Assembly (NCBI GenBank): GCA_018829205.1 | Contig: JAHJUE010000019.1 | Location: 182,612 to 246,611, forward strand | From: Bacteroidota bacterium | Lineage (GTDB): Bacteria > Bacteroidota > Ignavibacteria > Ignavibacteriales > Melioribacteraceae | Reading direction: 5' to 3' | Length of the DNA stretch: 64,000 nucleotides | In this document: piece after piece, positions 7,856 to 16,613 of the stretch | Position numbering within the stretch: position 1 is the stretch's first letter | How the letters are laid out: every line of letters begins with the position of its first letter | Position numbers and translations under genes: made by a program | Notes under the pieces: model-generated | The model's database searches: none | What the model saw: only the letters and a program-made list of their open reading frames with translations | Told to the model about the DNA's origin: nothing

Positions 7856-7948
7856 TAGATTATATTTAGAAGGTATTATGATAGTGATTAAACATTAGGA
7901 ATCGTACCAATATCCGTTTCTATTTAATGAAATGAATTACTATCTATA

Positions 7949-8257
7949 TTAATGTAAAAGATTTTTCAAATGACTTTTTATCGTCTTTTCTGAAGGCAAC
8001 CCGTTTTGATAATACCTGCACATCATCGCGGGTCGCTCAGGTTCCGGTTCATTAAGTAAATCTTTACCATTAATCAGAACTGTTGGCGAACCTCTGAATT
8101 TGACTTCTTTTGCTGTTTCATTATCCTCCACTAAAACTTCCCTGTAATCAATTTTATCTTCATACCCTGTTATAGCTTTTTTCACGCTTTTAATTAATTT
8201 TGAAGAATTGGGACATCCTTCAAAATATTGTATGTCAATTTTAATTTTAGTGCTCAT
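7949..8257 (-). CDS. Thioredoxin-like small protein of the mercury module, 102 aa
   Basis: The sequence IDIQYFEGCPNSSKLIKSV at the N-terminus, then FRGSPTVLINGKDL with the cis-Pro position, fits a small thioredoxin-fold protein of the kind encoded beside mercury or arsenic genes. Only Cys 13 of the usual pair is present (CPNS rather than CxxC); another Cys lies later in MMCRYYQNG, so redox activity would have to use a distant or external thiol. An ATG at 8257 has GAGG six bases before it; the ATG four codons upstream (8269) does not fit as well. It overlaps the end of merTP by 11 bases, so it is the last gene of the mer operon. Confidence 0.7.
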   Translation of the reverse strand: MSTKIKIDIQYFEGCPNSSKLIKSVKKAITGYEDKIDYREVLVEDNETAKEVKFRGSPTVLINGKDLLNEPEPERPAMMCRYYQNGLPSEKTIKSHLKNLLH

Positions 8258-8894
8258 ATAGAACCTCATATTTTTTCACTTTGTATCCAACTTTTTCTTC
8301 TATTGCTTTTTTCAATTGTAGAGGTTTAATTTTTACATCATCATATTGAACATAAGCTGTTCCTGCTGCGTACGAAGAAGTCACGCTCAATACCCCCACT
8401 TCCGATTTGAGTGCATAATCAACCGAGTGTTCGCAACTTGGGCACGACATTCCTTCGATTTCTAATTTTACTTCCATAATATGAGTTGAATTAGTAATTC
8501 CGTTATTTTGTGAATTAGGGAAAATAAACTTAGAATAATATGGAAATGATAACAAAACGACAGTAATTCCGGCTACAACCCATAAGAATGCTTTTTCCCG
8601 CAAAAGACGGGATGTTCCAGAATTTATAAATCTTTTTTTGCTTTCATTTTCTTCAGTTAAGCAATCGCACTCAACCCCGGTTTGCTTTTTAGGTTTGTAA
8701 ACGTCATAGAAAGCATAACCAAGAACTATTATTGTAAATGCTATTAAGTAAGGACGAAAAGGTTCAAGAAAAGAAAAAGACAATGCAATACTGCCAATGC
8801 CTACCAGTACTGCAAGCACAGGCGTTATGCAGCATAAAGATGCGAGTAGGGCAGTAACAATGCCGGCATTTCTAAAAAGATTACTTGATTTCAC
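8247..8894 (-). CDS. merTP: Mercuric ion transporter MerT fused to a MerP-like HMA domain (MerTP)
   Basis: The N-terminal half is MerT-like: helix 1 carries LASLCCITPVLAVL with the vicinal Cys pair (20-21) that receives Hg(II), then further helices around residues 30-60 and 105-122. Two more cysteines lie in VECDCLTEE on the cytoplasmic loop. The C-terminal 70 residues are an HMA domain with GMSCPSCEHSV, the periplasmic Hg-binding CxxC normally found in MerP. The fusion is known as MerTP. The start is GTG at 8894 with GGAG upstream. No mercuric reductase (merA) is seen in this window, so this operon brings in or moves Hg without a visible detoxifying enzyme. Confidence 0.85.
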   Translation of the reverse strand: MKSSNLFRNAGIVTALLASLCCITPVLAVLVGIGSIALSFSFLEPFRPYLIAFTIIVLGYAFYDVYKPKKQTGVECDCLTEENESKKRFINSGTSRLLREKAFLWVVAGITVVLLSFPYYSKFIFPNSQNNGITNSTHIMEVKLEIEGMSCPSCEHSVDYALKSEVGVLSVTSSYAAGTAYVQYDDVKIKPLQLKKAIEEKVGYKVKKYEVLYEH

Positions 8895-8977
8895 AATAAA
8901 TTTGTCTCCAGTTTTATACTTCTCCGTTTAAACAACATAAGATTTGGAATGCTATTCCAAACCTAATATCTATACCA

Positions 8978-9118
8978 TTATTCACAGCAAGCCGGATATT
9001 CGGAGCACTCTTGTGTCCCTCTGAGAGGACAATGTGTATTAGAGTTTGTGGCTGTAAATGCAAAAGAGGTTATTGCTATTCCTAATATTCCAAGAATAAA
9101 GAATAGTTTCCGTTTCAT
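8978..9118 (-). CDS. 46-aa exported Cys-rich peptide of the mer operon
   Basis: A short frame with a textbook ribosome site (AGGAGGTGAATTGGG before the ATG). Residues 1-24 are a signal-like or membrane segment (MKRKLFFILGILGIAITSFA), and the remaining 22 residues contain four Cys in CPLRGTQEC and PACCE plus one His. It sits between merR and merTP on the same strand. A periplasmic thiol peptide that binds Hg or another soft metal is a fair inference; no known family name is claimed. Confidence 0.6.
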   Translation of the reverse strand: MKRKLFFILGILGIAITSFAFTATNSNTHCPLRGTQECSEYPACCE

Positions 9119-9139
9119 CCCAATTCACCTCCTTCCTTA

Positions 9140-9550
9140 TTACTGAAATTTTTCATCAATTACTTCAAGTATCGGGCATACATCTGTTGATAATTCTTCA
9201 TTTGTACATTGATCAATAAGTTTTTCTAAAATATTTTGCATGCTATTTAGATCACTGATTCTTTTTTTAATATCATCGAGTTTATGTTCCGCGATATGCT
9301 TAACGTCGCCGCATGTCGAAGATTTTTCAATCTTAAGACTTAATAACTCATGGATTTCTTTTAGAGTAAAACCAAGCTCTTTTGCTCTAACTATGAACCT
9401 AAGCCTTCTTAAATCAGAGACATCATAAATGCGGTACCTTGATTCTATTCTTTTGGGTTTCGGCATTAGTTTTATTTTTTCATAATAGCGCAATGTTTCT
9501 ACATTTATACCGACTTCTTTGGCTATTTCACCAACTTTAAAAAGCTCCAT
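9140..9550 (-). CDS. merR: MerR-family metal-responsive regulator
   Basis: A 136-residue MerR protein: winged helix at residues 1-70 with VGEIAKEVGINVETLRYYEK, then the dimer helix and a metal loop. Cys 80, Cys 115 and Cys 125 correspond to the three Hg-binding cysteines of MerR. The loop between the last two has nine residues where Tn501 MerR has eight, so Hg specificity is supported mainly by the merTP gene downstream; Pb, Cd or Zn sensing is possible. Such proteins bind as dimers between -35 and -10 and twist the DNA when loaded with metal. The gene is the first of its operon and probably controls its own promoter at 9581-9610. Confidence 0.85.
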   Translation of the reverse strand: MELFKVGEIAKEVGINVETLRYYEKIKLMPKPKRIESRYRIYDVSDLRRLRFIVRAKELGFTLKEIHELLSLKIEKSSTCGDVKHIAEHKLDDIKKRISDLNSMQNILEKLIDQCTNEELSTDVCPILEVIDEKFQ

Positions 9551-9580
9551 TTAGAAATCCTTTTTCAATTACCCCAAATA

Positions 9581-9610
9581 TAATATCCGTACCATACTAC
9601 GGAGTCAAGT
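9581..9610 (-). promoter_or_regulatory. MerR-type operator inside a long-spacer promoter
   Basis: A perfect dyad TCCGTA-N6-TACGGA lies at 9586-9603. On the minus strand it lies between TTGACT (-35) and TATATT (-10) with a 20-base spacer, the over-long spacing of MerR-controlled promoters; a TATTAT at 17 bases is also possible. It faces merR, whose ATG is about 30 bases further on. Confidence 0.7.
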
Positions 9611-9710
9611 GTTATTCCAATAAATAGAAAGATATTTAAAAACTTTAAAGTTTTTTAAATCAGCAAAGTACACAACATAATCAAATAGGATAAAAATCAA
9701 CATCTCTATT

Positions 9711-9726
9711 TGGCACGTTGATTGAG
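9711..9726 (+). promoter_or_regulatory. Sigma-54 type promoter before the copA operon
   Basis: TGGCACGTTGATTGAG has a consensus TGGCACG -24 element and TTGA at the -12 position, with G-to-G spacing of 12. It ends 33 bases before the ATG at 9760 and could serve that gene and the copA gene behind it. Confidence 0.45.
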
Positions 9727-9759
9727 ATAATATATCGACACTTTAAAACGGAGGACGAA

Positions 9760-10128
9760 ATGCTAAAAAAAATAATATTCCCGGTACTGTTGATAGGTCT
9801 GATATTGGCAACTACAACCCAGGTAGATGCGCAGAAAAAATCATTTGAGAGAAAGATGAAAAAACAGGTTGAGAAGAAGGAAACAACGGACATTGACAAA
9901 TGCACTCAAATGAGTAAATGTATAGATAAAATTGCTGCTGACAATGATATGAGAAACGAAATGCTGCAAAAACTAAATGATAATATTGATAAAGCTACTC
10001 CTGTTCCAATTGGATTAGAAAATATTCAAGAGAGATCTATTGAACCGAACAAAACAAAACTTGATAACTCAAATTCAATTAAGAATAATATTCAGCCGTT
10101 AAAGAAAACAAATTACAAAAGAAGGTAA
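9760..10128 (+). CDS. Exported hypothetical protein, 122 aa, upstream of copA
   Basis: Unrecognised. Residues 1-24 are a signal peptide ending VDA, with probable cleavage before QKKSF. The mature part is strongly basic and helical (FERKMKKQVEKKETTD), with two Cys near residues 46 and 52 (DKCTQMSKCIDK) and a Lys/Asn-rich tail. I place the start at ATG 9760 because GGAGG lies seven bases before it; a longer frame from 9718 would add residues before the signal and covers the promoter-like site. It lies 78 bases before copA on the same strand. The CxxxxxC pair hints at metal binding in the periplasm. Confidence 0.6.
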   Translation: MLKKIIFPVLLIGLILATTTQVDAQKKSFERKMKKQVEKKETTDIDKCTQMSKCIDKIAADNDMRNEMLQKLNDNIDKATPVPIGLENIQERSIEPNKTKLDNSNSIKNNIQPLKKTNYKRR

Positions 10129-10206
10129 TCCAGTTGAAGGAAAATATAGAATGGATAGAATATTTGAACAAGACCCTTTTAAACAAACGTAACAAGGAGA
10201 TTTAAA

Positions 10207-12882
10207 ATGGCACATGATCCCGTATGTGGAATGGAAGTTAAAACTCCCTCGAAGTACTGGCTTGACTTAAACGGTAAACGATATGAATTTTGTTCCATTC
10301 AATGTATCAACAAATTTGCGATAGACCCGGCTTCATATATTAATTTAGACTATGCTGAACAGAATACATATAGAACAACTAATTATGGAATAGAAAATAT
10401 TGAGTTAAATATCAATGGTCTTCAATGTGCTACATGTGTTGCAAATATTGAGAACAGTTTAAAGATACAAAGAGGCATAAAAAAGGCACATGTTAATTAT
10501 GCTACAAGTAAGGCTCATGTCACTTTCAATAATAAAGATATAACTACTAATGAGATCATTGATATTATAAAGTCAGGCGGCTATACCGTTGGATTTGATA
10601 CTTTAAAAATCGGTATTAGTGGAATGCACTGTGGATCATGTGTCACAAATATTGAAGATGGACTAAAAAAGAAAAACGGGGTTATTGATGCAAATGTTAA
10701 TCTGGCAAGCGGTTCCGCATCTATAAAATATCTACCCGGATTTATTAACGCAGATGAACTAAGAAAAGAAATTGAAAATCTTGGTTACCTGACTTTTTAT
10801 AAATCGAGTAACGAAACCAAATTAGAACAAGGAAAGTTACATGAAGATGATACCAATGAAGTTGACGACAATCAGGCTGCAAGGGACAAAGAATACAAAA
10901 CACTGATGAAAAAATTTATATTCGCAGGTATTTTAGCTCTCCCAGTTATGTTCTTCAGTTATCCTACTGTCTGGAACTTACCTGAACAATTTCAGATGGG
11001 TTCCCCTGTATTAAAATATATATGGATTGTCATGAGCCTTTTAAGTCTTCCGGTAATGTTTTGGTCAGGCTCTCAATTTTATACCGGAGCGTGGGCGGCT
11101 TTCAAGAACAGGTCTGCTAATATGCATACACTTATTGCTACAGGTGTTTCATCAGCCTGGCTATACTCAGCAGTAGCAACATACTTCCCCGGCATATTTC
11201 CTGAAGCTGTATTGGCGGATCAATTTTATGATGTAATTTTTGTTGTGATTGCCCTGGTTGTTTTAGGTATGGCATTGGAAATTAGAGCTAAAGGCAAAAG
11301 CTCAGAAGCAATAAAGAAACTCATCGGCCTACAAGCTAAAACCGCCCGTATTATTCGCGATGGCAAGGAAGTGGACATACCTGTAGAGGAAGTTGTTCTT
11401 GAAGATGTTGTGATTGTCAGACCAGGTGAAAAAGTACCTGTAGATGGAGTCATAGTCGAAGGTTCTTCATCTATTGATGAGTCCATGATAACTGGTGAGT
11501 CTATTCCTGTTGAAAAACATACAGGTGACGAAATAATAGGCGCTACAATAAATAAAACAGGCTCATTCAAATTCAAGGCTATAAAAGTTGGAAAAGATAC
11601 CGCCCTTTCTCAGATTATCCAAATGGTTGAACAGGCACAAAGTTCCAAAGCTCCTATTCAGAAGATTGTTGACAAAGTGGCCGGTTATTTTGTTCCCTCT
11701 GTAATCATCGCAGCTATTTTTTCGTTTGTTGTATGGTATGTTTTCGGACCGGTACCTAATCTTATTTATGCATTGATAGTATTTGTAACAGTGCTTGTTA
11801 TTGCCTGTCCTTGTGCCCTTGGATTGGCTACCCCGATATCTCTTATGGTTGGTGTTGGCAAAGGAGCTGAGAATGGAATATTAATTAGAAGCGGCGACGC
11901 ATTGGAAACCGCGCAAAAATTAAATACGATTGTACTCGATAAAACGGGTACGATCACGGAAGGCAAACCATCTCTAACAGATATTATAACCTGGAATGGT
12001 TTTACTGAAGAAGAAATACTTACATTAAGCGCCAGTGTTGAGAAATCCTCAGAGCACCCTCTCGGTGAAGCAATCATAAAAGCTGCACAGGATAAAGAAT
12101 TTAACCTGTCAAATGCACACGATTTTAATGCTGTTCCGGGTCACGGCGTTGAAGCAAAAGTTAATGACAGAAAGGTGCTCTTGGGTAATCTGAAAATGAT
12201 GAAGAAATATTCGATCAAATTAGATAGCCTTGAATTCAAAAGCAGCGAATTAGCGGATAAAGGTAAAACTCCAATGTTTGTTGCCATTGATGGAATAGCT
12301 GCCGGTATCATAGCGGTCGCAGATGTAATAAAACCTGATTCAGCAAATGCTATAGAGAAACTAAAAAGCATGGGACTTGAAGTTGTTATGATAACAGGAG
12401 ATAACTCAAGGACAGCAAACGCAATTGGAAAACAGGTAGGAATTAGTAGAGTTTTATCAGAAGTACTGCCTGAGGATAAAGCATTTAATGTTCAGAAGCT
12501 TCAAAATGAAGGCAAAATTGTTGCGATGGTTGGCGATGGAATAAATGACGCGCCTGCACTTGCACAAGCTGACATTGGACTTGCGATTGGAACCGGAACA
12601 GACGTTGCAATTGAAGCTTCTGACATTACTTTAATTAAGGGCAGCCTTGAAGGAGTAGTGCTTGCTATTCAACTTTCGAAGGCTACTATGAAAAATATTA
12701 AACAGAATCTTTTCGGCGCATTCTTTTATAACGGACTTGGTTTGCCAATTGCAGCGGGATTACTGTATCCATTCTTTGGACTCCTACTCTCCCCTATGCT
12801 CGCGGGTGCTGCAATGGCTTTCAGCTCAGTCACGGTTGTAACTAATGCAAATCGTTTAAGAAGATTTAAACCGAAATTTTAG
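10207..12882 (+). CDS. copA: Copper-exporting P1B-1 ATPase CopA with N-terminal YHS and two HMA domains
   Basis: The 891-residue protein begins with a YHS domain (DPVCGMEV, then YEFCSIQC, residues 4-40), followed by two heavy-metal-associated domains with CATC (Cys 74, Cys 77) and CGSC (Cys 142, Cys 145). The pump core has TGES, the CPC metal-site motif (534-536) in [10 protein letters not shown], phosphorylated Asp 578 in [15 protein letters not shown] and [10 protein letters not shown]; the C-terminal helices carry [11 protein letters not shown] and [16 protein letters not shown], the Asn/Tyr and Met/Ser residues of Cu+ pumps. It exports Cu+ (and Ag+) from the cytoplasm. The added YHS domain links it to the stand-alone YHS proteins upstream. 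The start has AAGGAGA nine bases before the ATG. Confidence 0.95.
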   Translation: MAHDPVCGMEVKTPSKYWLDLNGKRYEFCSIQCINKFAIDPASYINLDYAEQNTYRTTNYGIENIELNINGLQCATCVANIENSLKIQRGIKKAHVNYATSKAHVTFNNKDITTNEIIDIIKSGGYTVGFDTLKIGISGMHCGSCVTNIEDGLKKKNGVIDANVNLASGSASIKYLPGFINADELRKEIENLGYLTFYKSSNETKLEQGKLHEDDTNEVDDNQAARDKEYKTLMKKFIFAGILALPVMFFSYPTVWNLPEQFQMGSPVLKYIWIVMSLLSLPVMFWSGSQFYTGAWAAFKNRSANMHTLIATGVSSAWLYSAVATYFPGIFPEAVLADQFYDVIFVVIALVVLGMALEIRAKGKSSEAIKKLIGLQAKTARIIRDGKEVDIPVEEVVLEDVVIVRPGEKVPVDGVIVEGSSSIDESMITGESIPVEKHTGDEIIGATINKTGSFKFKAIKVGKDTALSQIIQMVEQAQSSKAPIQKIVDKVAGYFVPSVIIAAIFSFVVWYVFGPVPNLIYALIVFVTVLVIACPCALGLATPISLMVGVGKGAENGILIRSGDALETAQKLNTIVLDKTGTITEGKPSLTDIITWNGFTEEEILTLSASVEKSSEHPLGEAIIKAAQDKEFNLSNAHDFNAVPGHGVEAKVNDRKVLLGNLKMMKKYSIKLDSLEFKSSELADKGKTPMFVAIDGIAAGIIAVADVIKPDSANAIEKLKSMGLEVVMITGDNSRTANAIGKQVGISRVLSEVLPEDKAFNVQKLQNEGKIVAMVGDGINDAPALAQADIGLAIGTGTDVAIEASDITLIKGSLEGVVLAIQLSKATMKNIKQNLFGAFFYNGLGLPIAAGLLYPFFGLLLSPMLAGAAMAFSSVTVVTNANRLRRFKPKF

Positions 12883-12962
12883 GATGGATGCTTGATTCTG
12901 GATACTAAGAATATATCAGGCAACAAAACTTTAAAAGCAAGAATTAAGAAAGGAAAAATAAA

Positions 12963-13340
12963 ATGACACTCGATCAAATACTGGTAATAATCGGCGGAAT
13001 AAGTCTATCGTCATGGGTAGCATGGTACTTTTGGTTCTCTGAAAAGAGGGTAGTTAAAATTGAGACTTCAGCCGGAGGTTTCCAAGAAGCAGTTATAACG
13101 GTTAAAGGCGGCTACACGCCTGACGTATTACTTTTCGAAGCCGGCAAACCTATTAAGTTAAATTTTATAAGAGAAGAGACTGCGGCATGTTCCGAACAGG
13201 TGATATTTCCCGATCTCCAAAAACAAGCTGAACTGACACCTTTTAAATCCATACCAGTAGAACTGCAAATAGATAAACCCGGAGAATATAGTTTTCAATG
13301 CGGAATGGGAATGTTAAGAGGCAAATTGATTGTGCAATGA
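12963..13340 (+). CDS. Membrane-anchored cupredoxin-domain protein
   Basis: An N-terminal helix (residues 5-27) anchors the protein; the rest is a cupredoxin-like fold with GGYTPDVLLFEAGKPIKLNF, a first ligand region TAACSEQVIFP and the C-terminal loop FQCGMGMLRGKLIV. The C-G-M end resembles the Cys/Met copper loop of plastocyanin-type domains, though the usual His ligands are not seen, so it may bind Cu(I) through Cys and Met. It follows copA by 80 bases with AAGGAAA upstream. Such small cupredoxins are common partners of CopA pumps and probably accept exported copper; that role is inference. Confidence 0.75.
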   Translation: MTLDQILVIIGGISLSSWVAWYFWFSEKRVVKIETSAGGFQEAVITVKGGYTPDVLLFEAGKPIKLNFIREETAACSEQVIFPDLQKQAELTPFKSIPVELQIDKPGEYSFQCGMGMLRGKLIVQ

Positions 13341-13502
13341 TTTAAAAATTATTTGGAAAAGACTGAATGAATCGAATAAAACCCAGAGATATTCTTACTT
13401 TACCCAAATATTATTATCAGAAACGTAACTATTGTATAGGGTATAAATAATATCCCACTTTATATAATTTGGGAGTAAGTGGTTTGGTTAAATTTTCGAT
13501 TT
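13341..13502. other. Non-coding gap between the cupredoxin gene and a pseudogene
   Basis: No gene seen. It contains partly complementary AT-rich arms (CCCAAAT at 13403 and ATTTGGG at 13466), too loose to call a terminator. Confidence 0.4.
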
Positions 13503-13690
13503 TCAAGTTCTTATCACTCTCATAGCATTCAATATCGCAATTACTGCAACTCCCATATCCCCAAACACTGCCTCCCACACTGTTGCTATCCCGAAAATGC
13601 CGAGAATAATAAAAATTAATTTAACACCGAGAGCAAAAAAAATATTCTGCCAGACAATTGCTCTTGTTCTCCCAGCAATATCTATAACTT
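13503..13690 (-). pseudogene. C-terminal remnant of a Zn/Cd-type P-type ATPase
   Basis: Read on the minus strand this encodes about 60 residues, including IVWQNIFFALGVKLIFIIL and WEAVFGDMGVAVIAILNAMR, then a stop. It is nearly the same as the C-terminal end of the intact ATPase at 20229 (VWQNILFALGVKSIFIILGI, MWEAVFGDMGVAVLAILNA). No start or catalytic domain precedes it; just upstream a shifted frame reads DSPIALAKKF, comparable to DSPSKVAEAI of the intact copy, so the decay includes frameshifts. It is a leftover of a second zntA-like gene. Confidence 0.8.
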
Positions 13691-13931
13691 AACTTATGTT
13701 TGAAATTTTTTCGCTAACGCGATAGGACTATCTATTGCTTTAGTTTCTTATTTCGCAGGGACTCTAATATGTTGCACTTTCCTTTAGTGGAACAGTTCGT
13801 TATAACGTTTGTCACTTTCCATTTCTTTAGAGAAGTTTTTTGCCGCTGTTTTTTTATTGATGTCATGTATAGTAACAATACTTTTTACACTTTAAGATTT
13901 TGAAGATAAATAAATTTATGACATCTATAAA
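13691..13931. other. Non-coding stretch upstream of the ATPase remnant
   Basis: Short interrupted frames only. Part may be further decayed ATPase sequence; I see no intact gene. Confidence 0.35.
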
Positions 13932-13960
13932 AAAGCCGATAGATATTATCCATCGGCTTT
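13932..13960 (-). terminator. Rho-independent terminator of the type IX-sorted protein gene
   Basis: A nine-base stem (AAAGCCGAT / ATCGGCTTT) around an 11-base loop, followed on the minus strand by a T run, 26 bases after the stop codon at 13986. Confidence 0.8.
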
Positions 13961-13985
13961 ACGTAATAAAAATTTGAAAAGACCT

Positions 13986-15563
13986 TTATTTCATTAAATT
14001 CATCTTTTTTACTAAGTTAACACCATCAGCCTGCAATTGGTAAAAATAAATACCTGATGACAAACCGGTGGCATCAAATTTTACAGAATGAGCTCCGGCT
14101 TCGAGGTTTGAGTTTATCAGAGTAGTTATCAATTGCCCAAGTGCATTGTAGATATTTAATTTAACATTACTGCTATTGTTTAAAACAAATTCAATTTGGG
14201 TACTTGGATTGAACGGATTTGGATAGTTTTGTTCCAATCTGAAATCATTAACAATTGAATTCGAGTTTTCTTCAACCCCGGTAACCTGGGTTTGATCTGC
14301 AGTTAAAATAACAAAGTTGCTTGCACTGCTAATTGGAAAATTGATTGTATTATTTGTTTTATCCAAAACAGCATTGTTTATTTGTTCCCAGCTATTTGTC
14401 TGGTCACTCCAATATTTCACTTGTATCGAATTTTCATCTATACCATAACCCTGAACTTGAATATCATTGTAATGAAGCTGATAATTAATGTTAGAACCAA
14501 AATTCATCATTCCGCCGCATCCGCCGTTACCCCACATGCCATTATTGCCTCCCCACATGCCGTTATTTCCGTTGGGTGAGAACACCCCAATTTCATAACC
14601 GGCAAATAGGTTTTCATTATCGGCGAAGGGTATATTCTGTGGGAATACTTCCAGCATTTGACCAAACAAGGAATCATACATCATCATTCCTCCCATGCCG
14701 CCCATTCCTCCCCAGGTATTCCAGCCGGGATTTATTTGCATCCAATCCTGCATATCAAATGGGGAATATATTTTTCTTCCGGCAGACATATTTTTATGGA
14801 ACCATCCTCCTCCGAATTGATCTCCAATTGAAGATGAATCTCTCCATTCCAATCCGTTTATTTCATATACAATCACCATAGGGAACGTATAGCTGCTAAA
14901 TTGTTTACCTGCTATTGATATGGTTTCTCCATTATTGGGTCTTGCTGCTCCTGAAGCCGGTTCATACCAGGGCGGTCCAAAATTTAAAGAATAATCCGGT
15001 TGTTGGTCGTTATCTGTATCCAAGTAGTAGTGGTTCATGAAAAATGTTGTATCAACAAGGGCAGTACCGCTGAGTGTAGTATCAACAAGCGTATCATTAT
15101 TCCATCCATATGCAAACCCGTTACAGTTACCCTGATGATGACCACCGGCATGAGAATGTCCGCCCATATTGTTCCAGAAAGGGATAATCGGATCGCGCCA
15201 GAATTCTCCGTTAATTTCATATACAATAATTGTGGTAAAGTTCATATAGTTGTTATTCTCCTGTCCGCCTAAAATAGTAATTACATCACCATGATTAGGT
15301 TTTACTGCATTACTGCTGTCCGGCTGATACCAATAAGGTCCGAAATTTAAGTGATAATCTGCAAGACCATCGCCATCCTCATCCAAATAATACATTGGAT
15401 ACATCATGGTTGAATCAATAATAGCGGTACCTGTTACGGTAACACTAGTCAAAGTATCCTGATGATTCCAGCCACCGCCGCCCCAGCCTTGGGCAAATAT
15501 TTGACTTGAATACATCAAAAGCATAAAGGTAAATACAGCTAAGTATCTGTGAAAGAGTTTCAT
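13986..15563 (-). CDS. Secreted protein with a duplicated domain and a type IX secretion C-terminal sorting domain
   Basis: A signal peptide (residues 1-24, ending in FAQG) is followed by two copies of an approximately 85-residue unit: TLTSVTVTGTAIIDSTM...YYLDEDGDGLADYHLNFGP and TLVDTTLSGTALVDTTF...YYLDTDNDQQPDYSLNFGP, both ending in a YEINGxxWRD motif. The middle part is Gly/Met/Asn-rich. The last about 80 residues are a type IX secretion sorting domain (LEQNYPNPFNPSTQIEF to IYFYQLQADGV), which targets the protein for export and removal of the tail. The D-x-DGDG repeats may bind Ca2+. A GGAG nine bases before the second Met fixes the start at 15563. Function unknown; it begins a run of envelope and metal-stress genes. 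Confidence 0.85.
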   Translation of the reverse strand: MKLFHRYLAVFTFMLLMYSSQIFAQGWGGGGWNHQDTLTSVTVTGTAIIDSTMMYPMYYLDEDGDGLADYHLNFGPYWYQPDSSNAVKPNHGDVITILGGQENNNYMNFTTIIVYEINGEFWRDPIIPFWNNMGGHSHAGGHHQGNCNGFAYGWNNDTLVDTTLSGTALVDTTFFMNHYYLDTDNDQQPDYSLNFGPPWYEPASGAARPNNGETISIAGKQFSSYTFPMVIVYEINGLEWRDSSSIGDQFGGGWFHKNMSAGRKIYSPFDMQDWMQINPGWNTWGGMGGMGGMMMYDSLFGQMLEVFPQNIPFADNENLFAGYEIGVFSPNGNNGMWGGNNGMWGNGGCGGMMNFGSNINYQLHYNDIQVQGYGIDENSIQVKYWSDQTNSWEQINNAVLDKTNNTINFPISSASNFVILTADQTQVTGVEENSNSIVNDFRLEQNYPNPFNPSTQIEFVLNNSSNVKLNIYNALGQLITTLINSNLEAGAHSVKFDATGLSSGIYFYQLQADGVNLVKKMNLMK

Positions 15564-15609
15564 ATTAGTTATCTCCATATTTTTATAATTAATTTTATCC
15601 GGTATTATT

Positions 15610-16005
15610 TTATACTCGTTCGATTACTGATTTTAATTTATTTTTAATTTGATCTGCAATTTTCAATAGATTTTGATTATCAATTGCCTGCATTGAAGCA
15701 ACAGGGTCTACGGCTGCTAAAACAGTTTTTGATTCGTCATTAACATAAACAATAACATTACACGGCAACATTAGCCCTATTTGTTCTTCTTCCTGAAGTG
15801 CTTTATAAGCAAACGGCGGGTTGCAGGCCCCAAGGATTTTGTATGGCTTGAAATCCACATCTAACTTTTTCTTTAATGTTTCTTTAACGTCAATTTCAGT
15901 TAAGACGCCAAAACCTTCATTCTTTAATTCTTCTGTGACTTTTTCAATTGTTTGTTGGTAAGTCAAATTCACTGTCTTAGTGAATCCATAAATAGTTTTT
16001 TCCAA
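15610..16005 (-). CDS. DUF302-family protein, 131 aa
   Basis: The pattern YGFTKTVNLTYQQTIEKV at the start, TEIDVKETLKKKL in the middle and LGACNPPFAYKALQ, LMLPCNVIVY near the end is the DUF302 signature. These small alpha/beta proteins are found beside copper, mercury and sulfur genes; two cysteines (GACNPP and LPCNV) are conserved. Their biochemical role is unproven. I place the start at TTG 16005, with AGAGGA seven bases upstream; this gives the usual MEKTIYGF-type N-terminus, while the ATG at 16038 would add eleven atypical residues. It lies just behind the Spy-like gene, on the same strand. Confidence 0.8.
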   Translation of the reverse strand: MEKTIYGFTKTVNLTYQQTIEKVTEELKNEGFGVLTEIDVKETLKKKLDVDFKPYKILGACNPPFAYKALQEEEQIGLMLPCNVIVYVNDESKTVLAAVDPVASMQAIDNQNLLKIADQIKNKLKSVIERV

Positions 16006-16038
16006 TGTAATTCCTCTTAATATTAAATATTCAAACAA

Positions 16039-16581
16039 TTATCTCCAGCAACCGTGTCCTCTATTTCTATTTGACCAATCATCGTAATAATAGTCATTAT
16101 CATAATCCATATACGCGTAATTCCAATCACATCTGTCATAAAAGCCATCCCACCAACCGTTTGAAGAGTTGTTGAAATATATTCTTTGATTATCCGTTAG
16201 AAGATTGTTCATATTTTTTCTGTAGTCCAATCGATAGTCAGCAATTTGATCTTGAATGCCTCTTATTTGATTTCTATAATCTTTAACTTGACTCGGATCA
16301 AAATCTGTGCGATTCATATATCCTCTCATTTCGGTTCTTAATGCTCGTAATTCATTTTGTAACGGGATAATCTTTTGGTCATATTCTATCTTAAGATCAT
16401 TCATTTCTTCTATCTGATCCGGCTGCATTTGATATTGACTTGGAACATTGTTGTTCCACCAGCCTAAATTATAATCATTGTTACTATTCCAGTATCCTTG
16501 TGCGAATACAGCTGTTGAAAACAATATTATTCCTGTGACTATTAATGATATTGTTAGAAAGTATTTCTTTTTGTTTAACAT
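16039..16581 (-). CDS. Spy/CpxP/ZraP-like periplasmic metal-stress protein
   Basis: A signal peptide ends at VFAQG. The mature part has QMQPDQIEEMNDLKIEYDQK, two long amphipathic helices with alternating basic and acidic residues (residues about 50-135), and LTDNQRIYFNN, the LTxxQ-type repeat of Spy/CpxP and of ZraP/CnrX metal sensors. The C-terminal 45 residues are rich in Tyr, Trp and Asp (YDNDYYYDDW), ending in GHGCWR. The start is the second Met (AAGGTG before it). ZraP partners with the sensor kinase ZraS; here the zraSR-like pair lies about 600 bases downstream on the same strand, so a signal-dampening chaperone role is likely by inference. Confidence 0.75.
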   Translation of the reverse strand: MLNKKKYFLTISLIVTGIILFSTAVFAQGYWNSNNDYNLGWWNNNVPSQYQMQPDQIEEMNDLKIEYDQKIIPLQNELRALRTEMRGYMNRTDFDPSQVKDYRNQIRGIQDQIADYRLDYRKNMNNLLTDNQRIYFNNSSNGWWDGFYDRCDWNYAYMDYDNDYYYDDWSNRNRGHGCWR

Positions 16582-16613
16582 GACATACACCTTTTGTTTA
16601 TTGATTAATTTGT

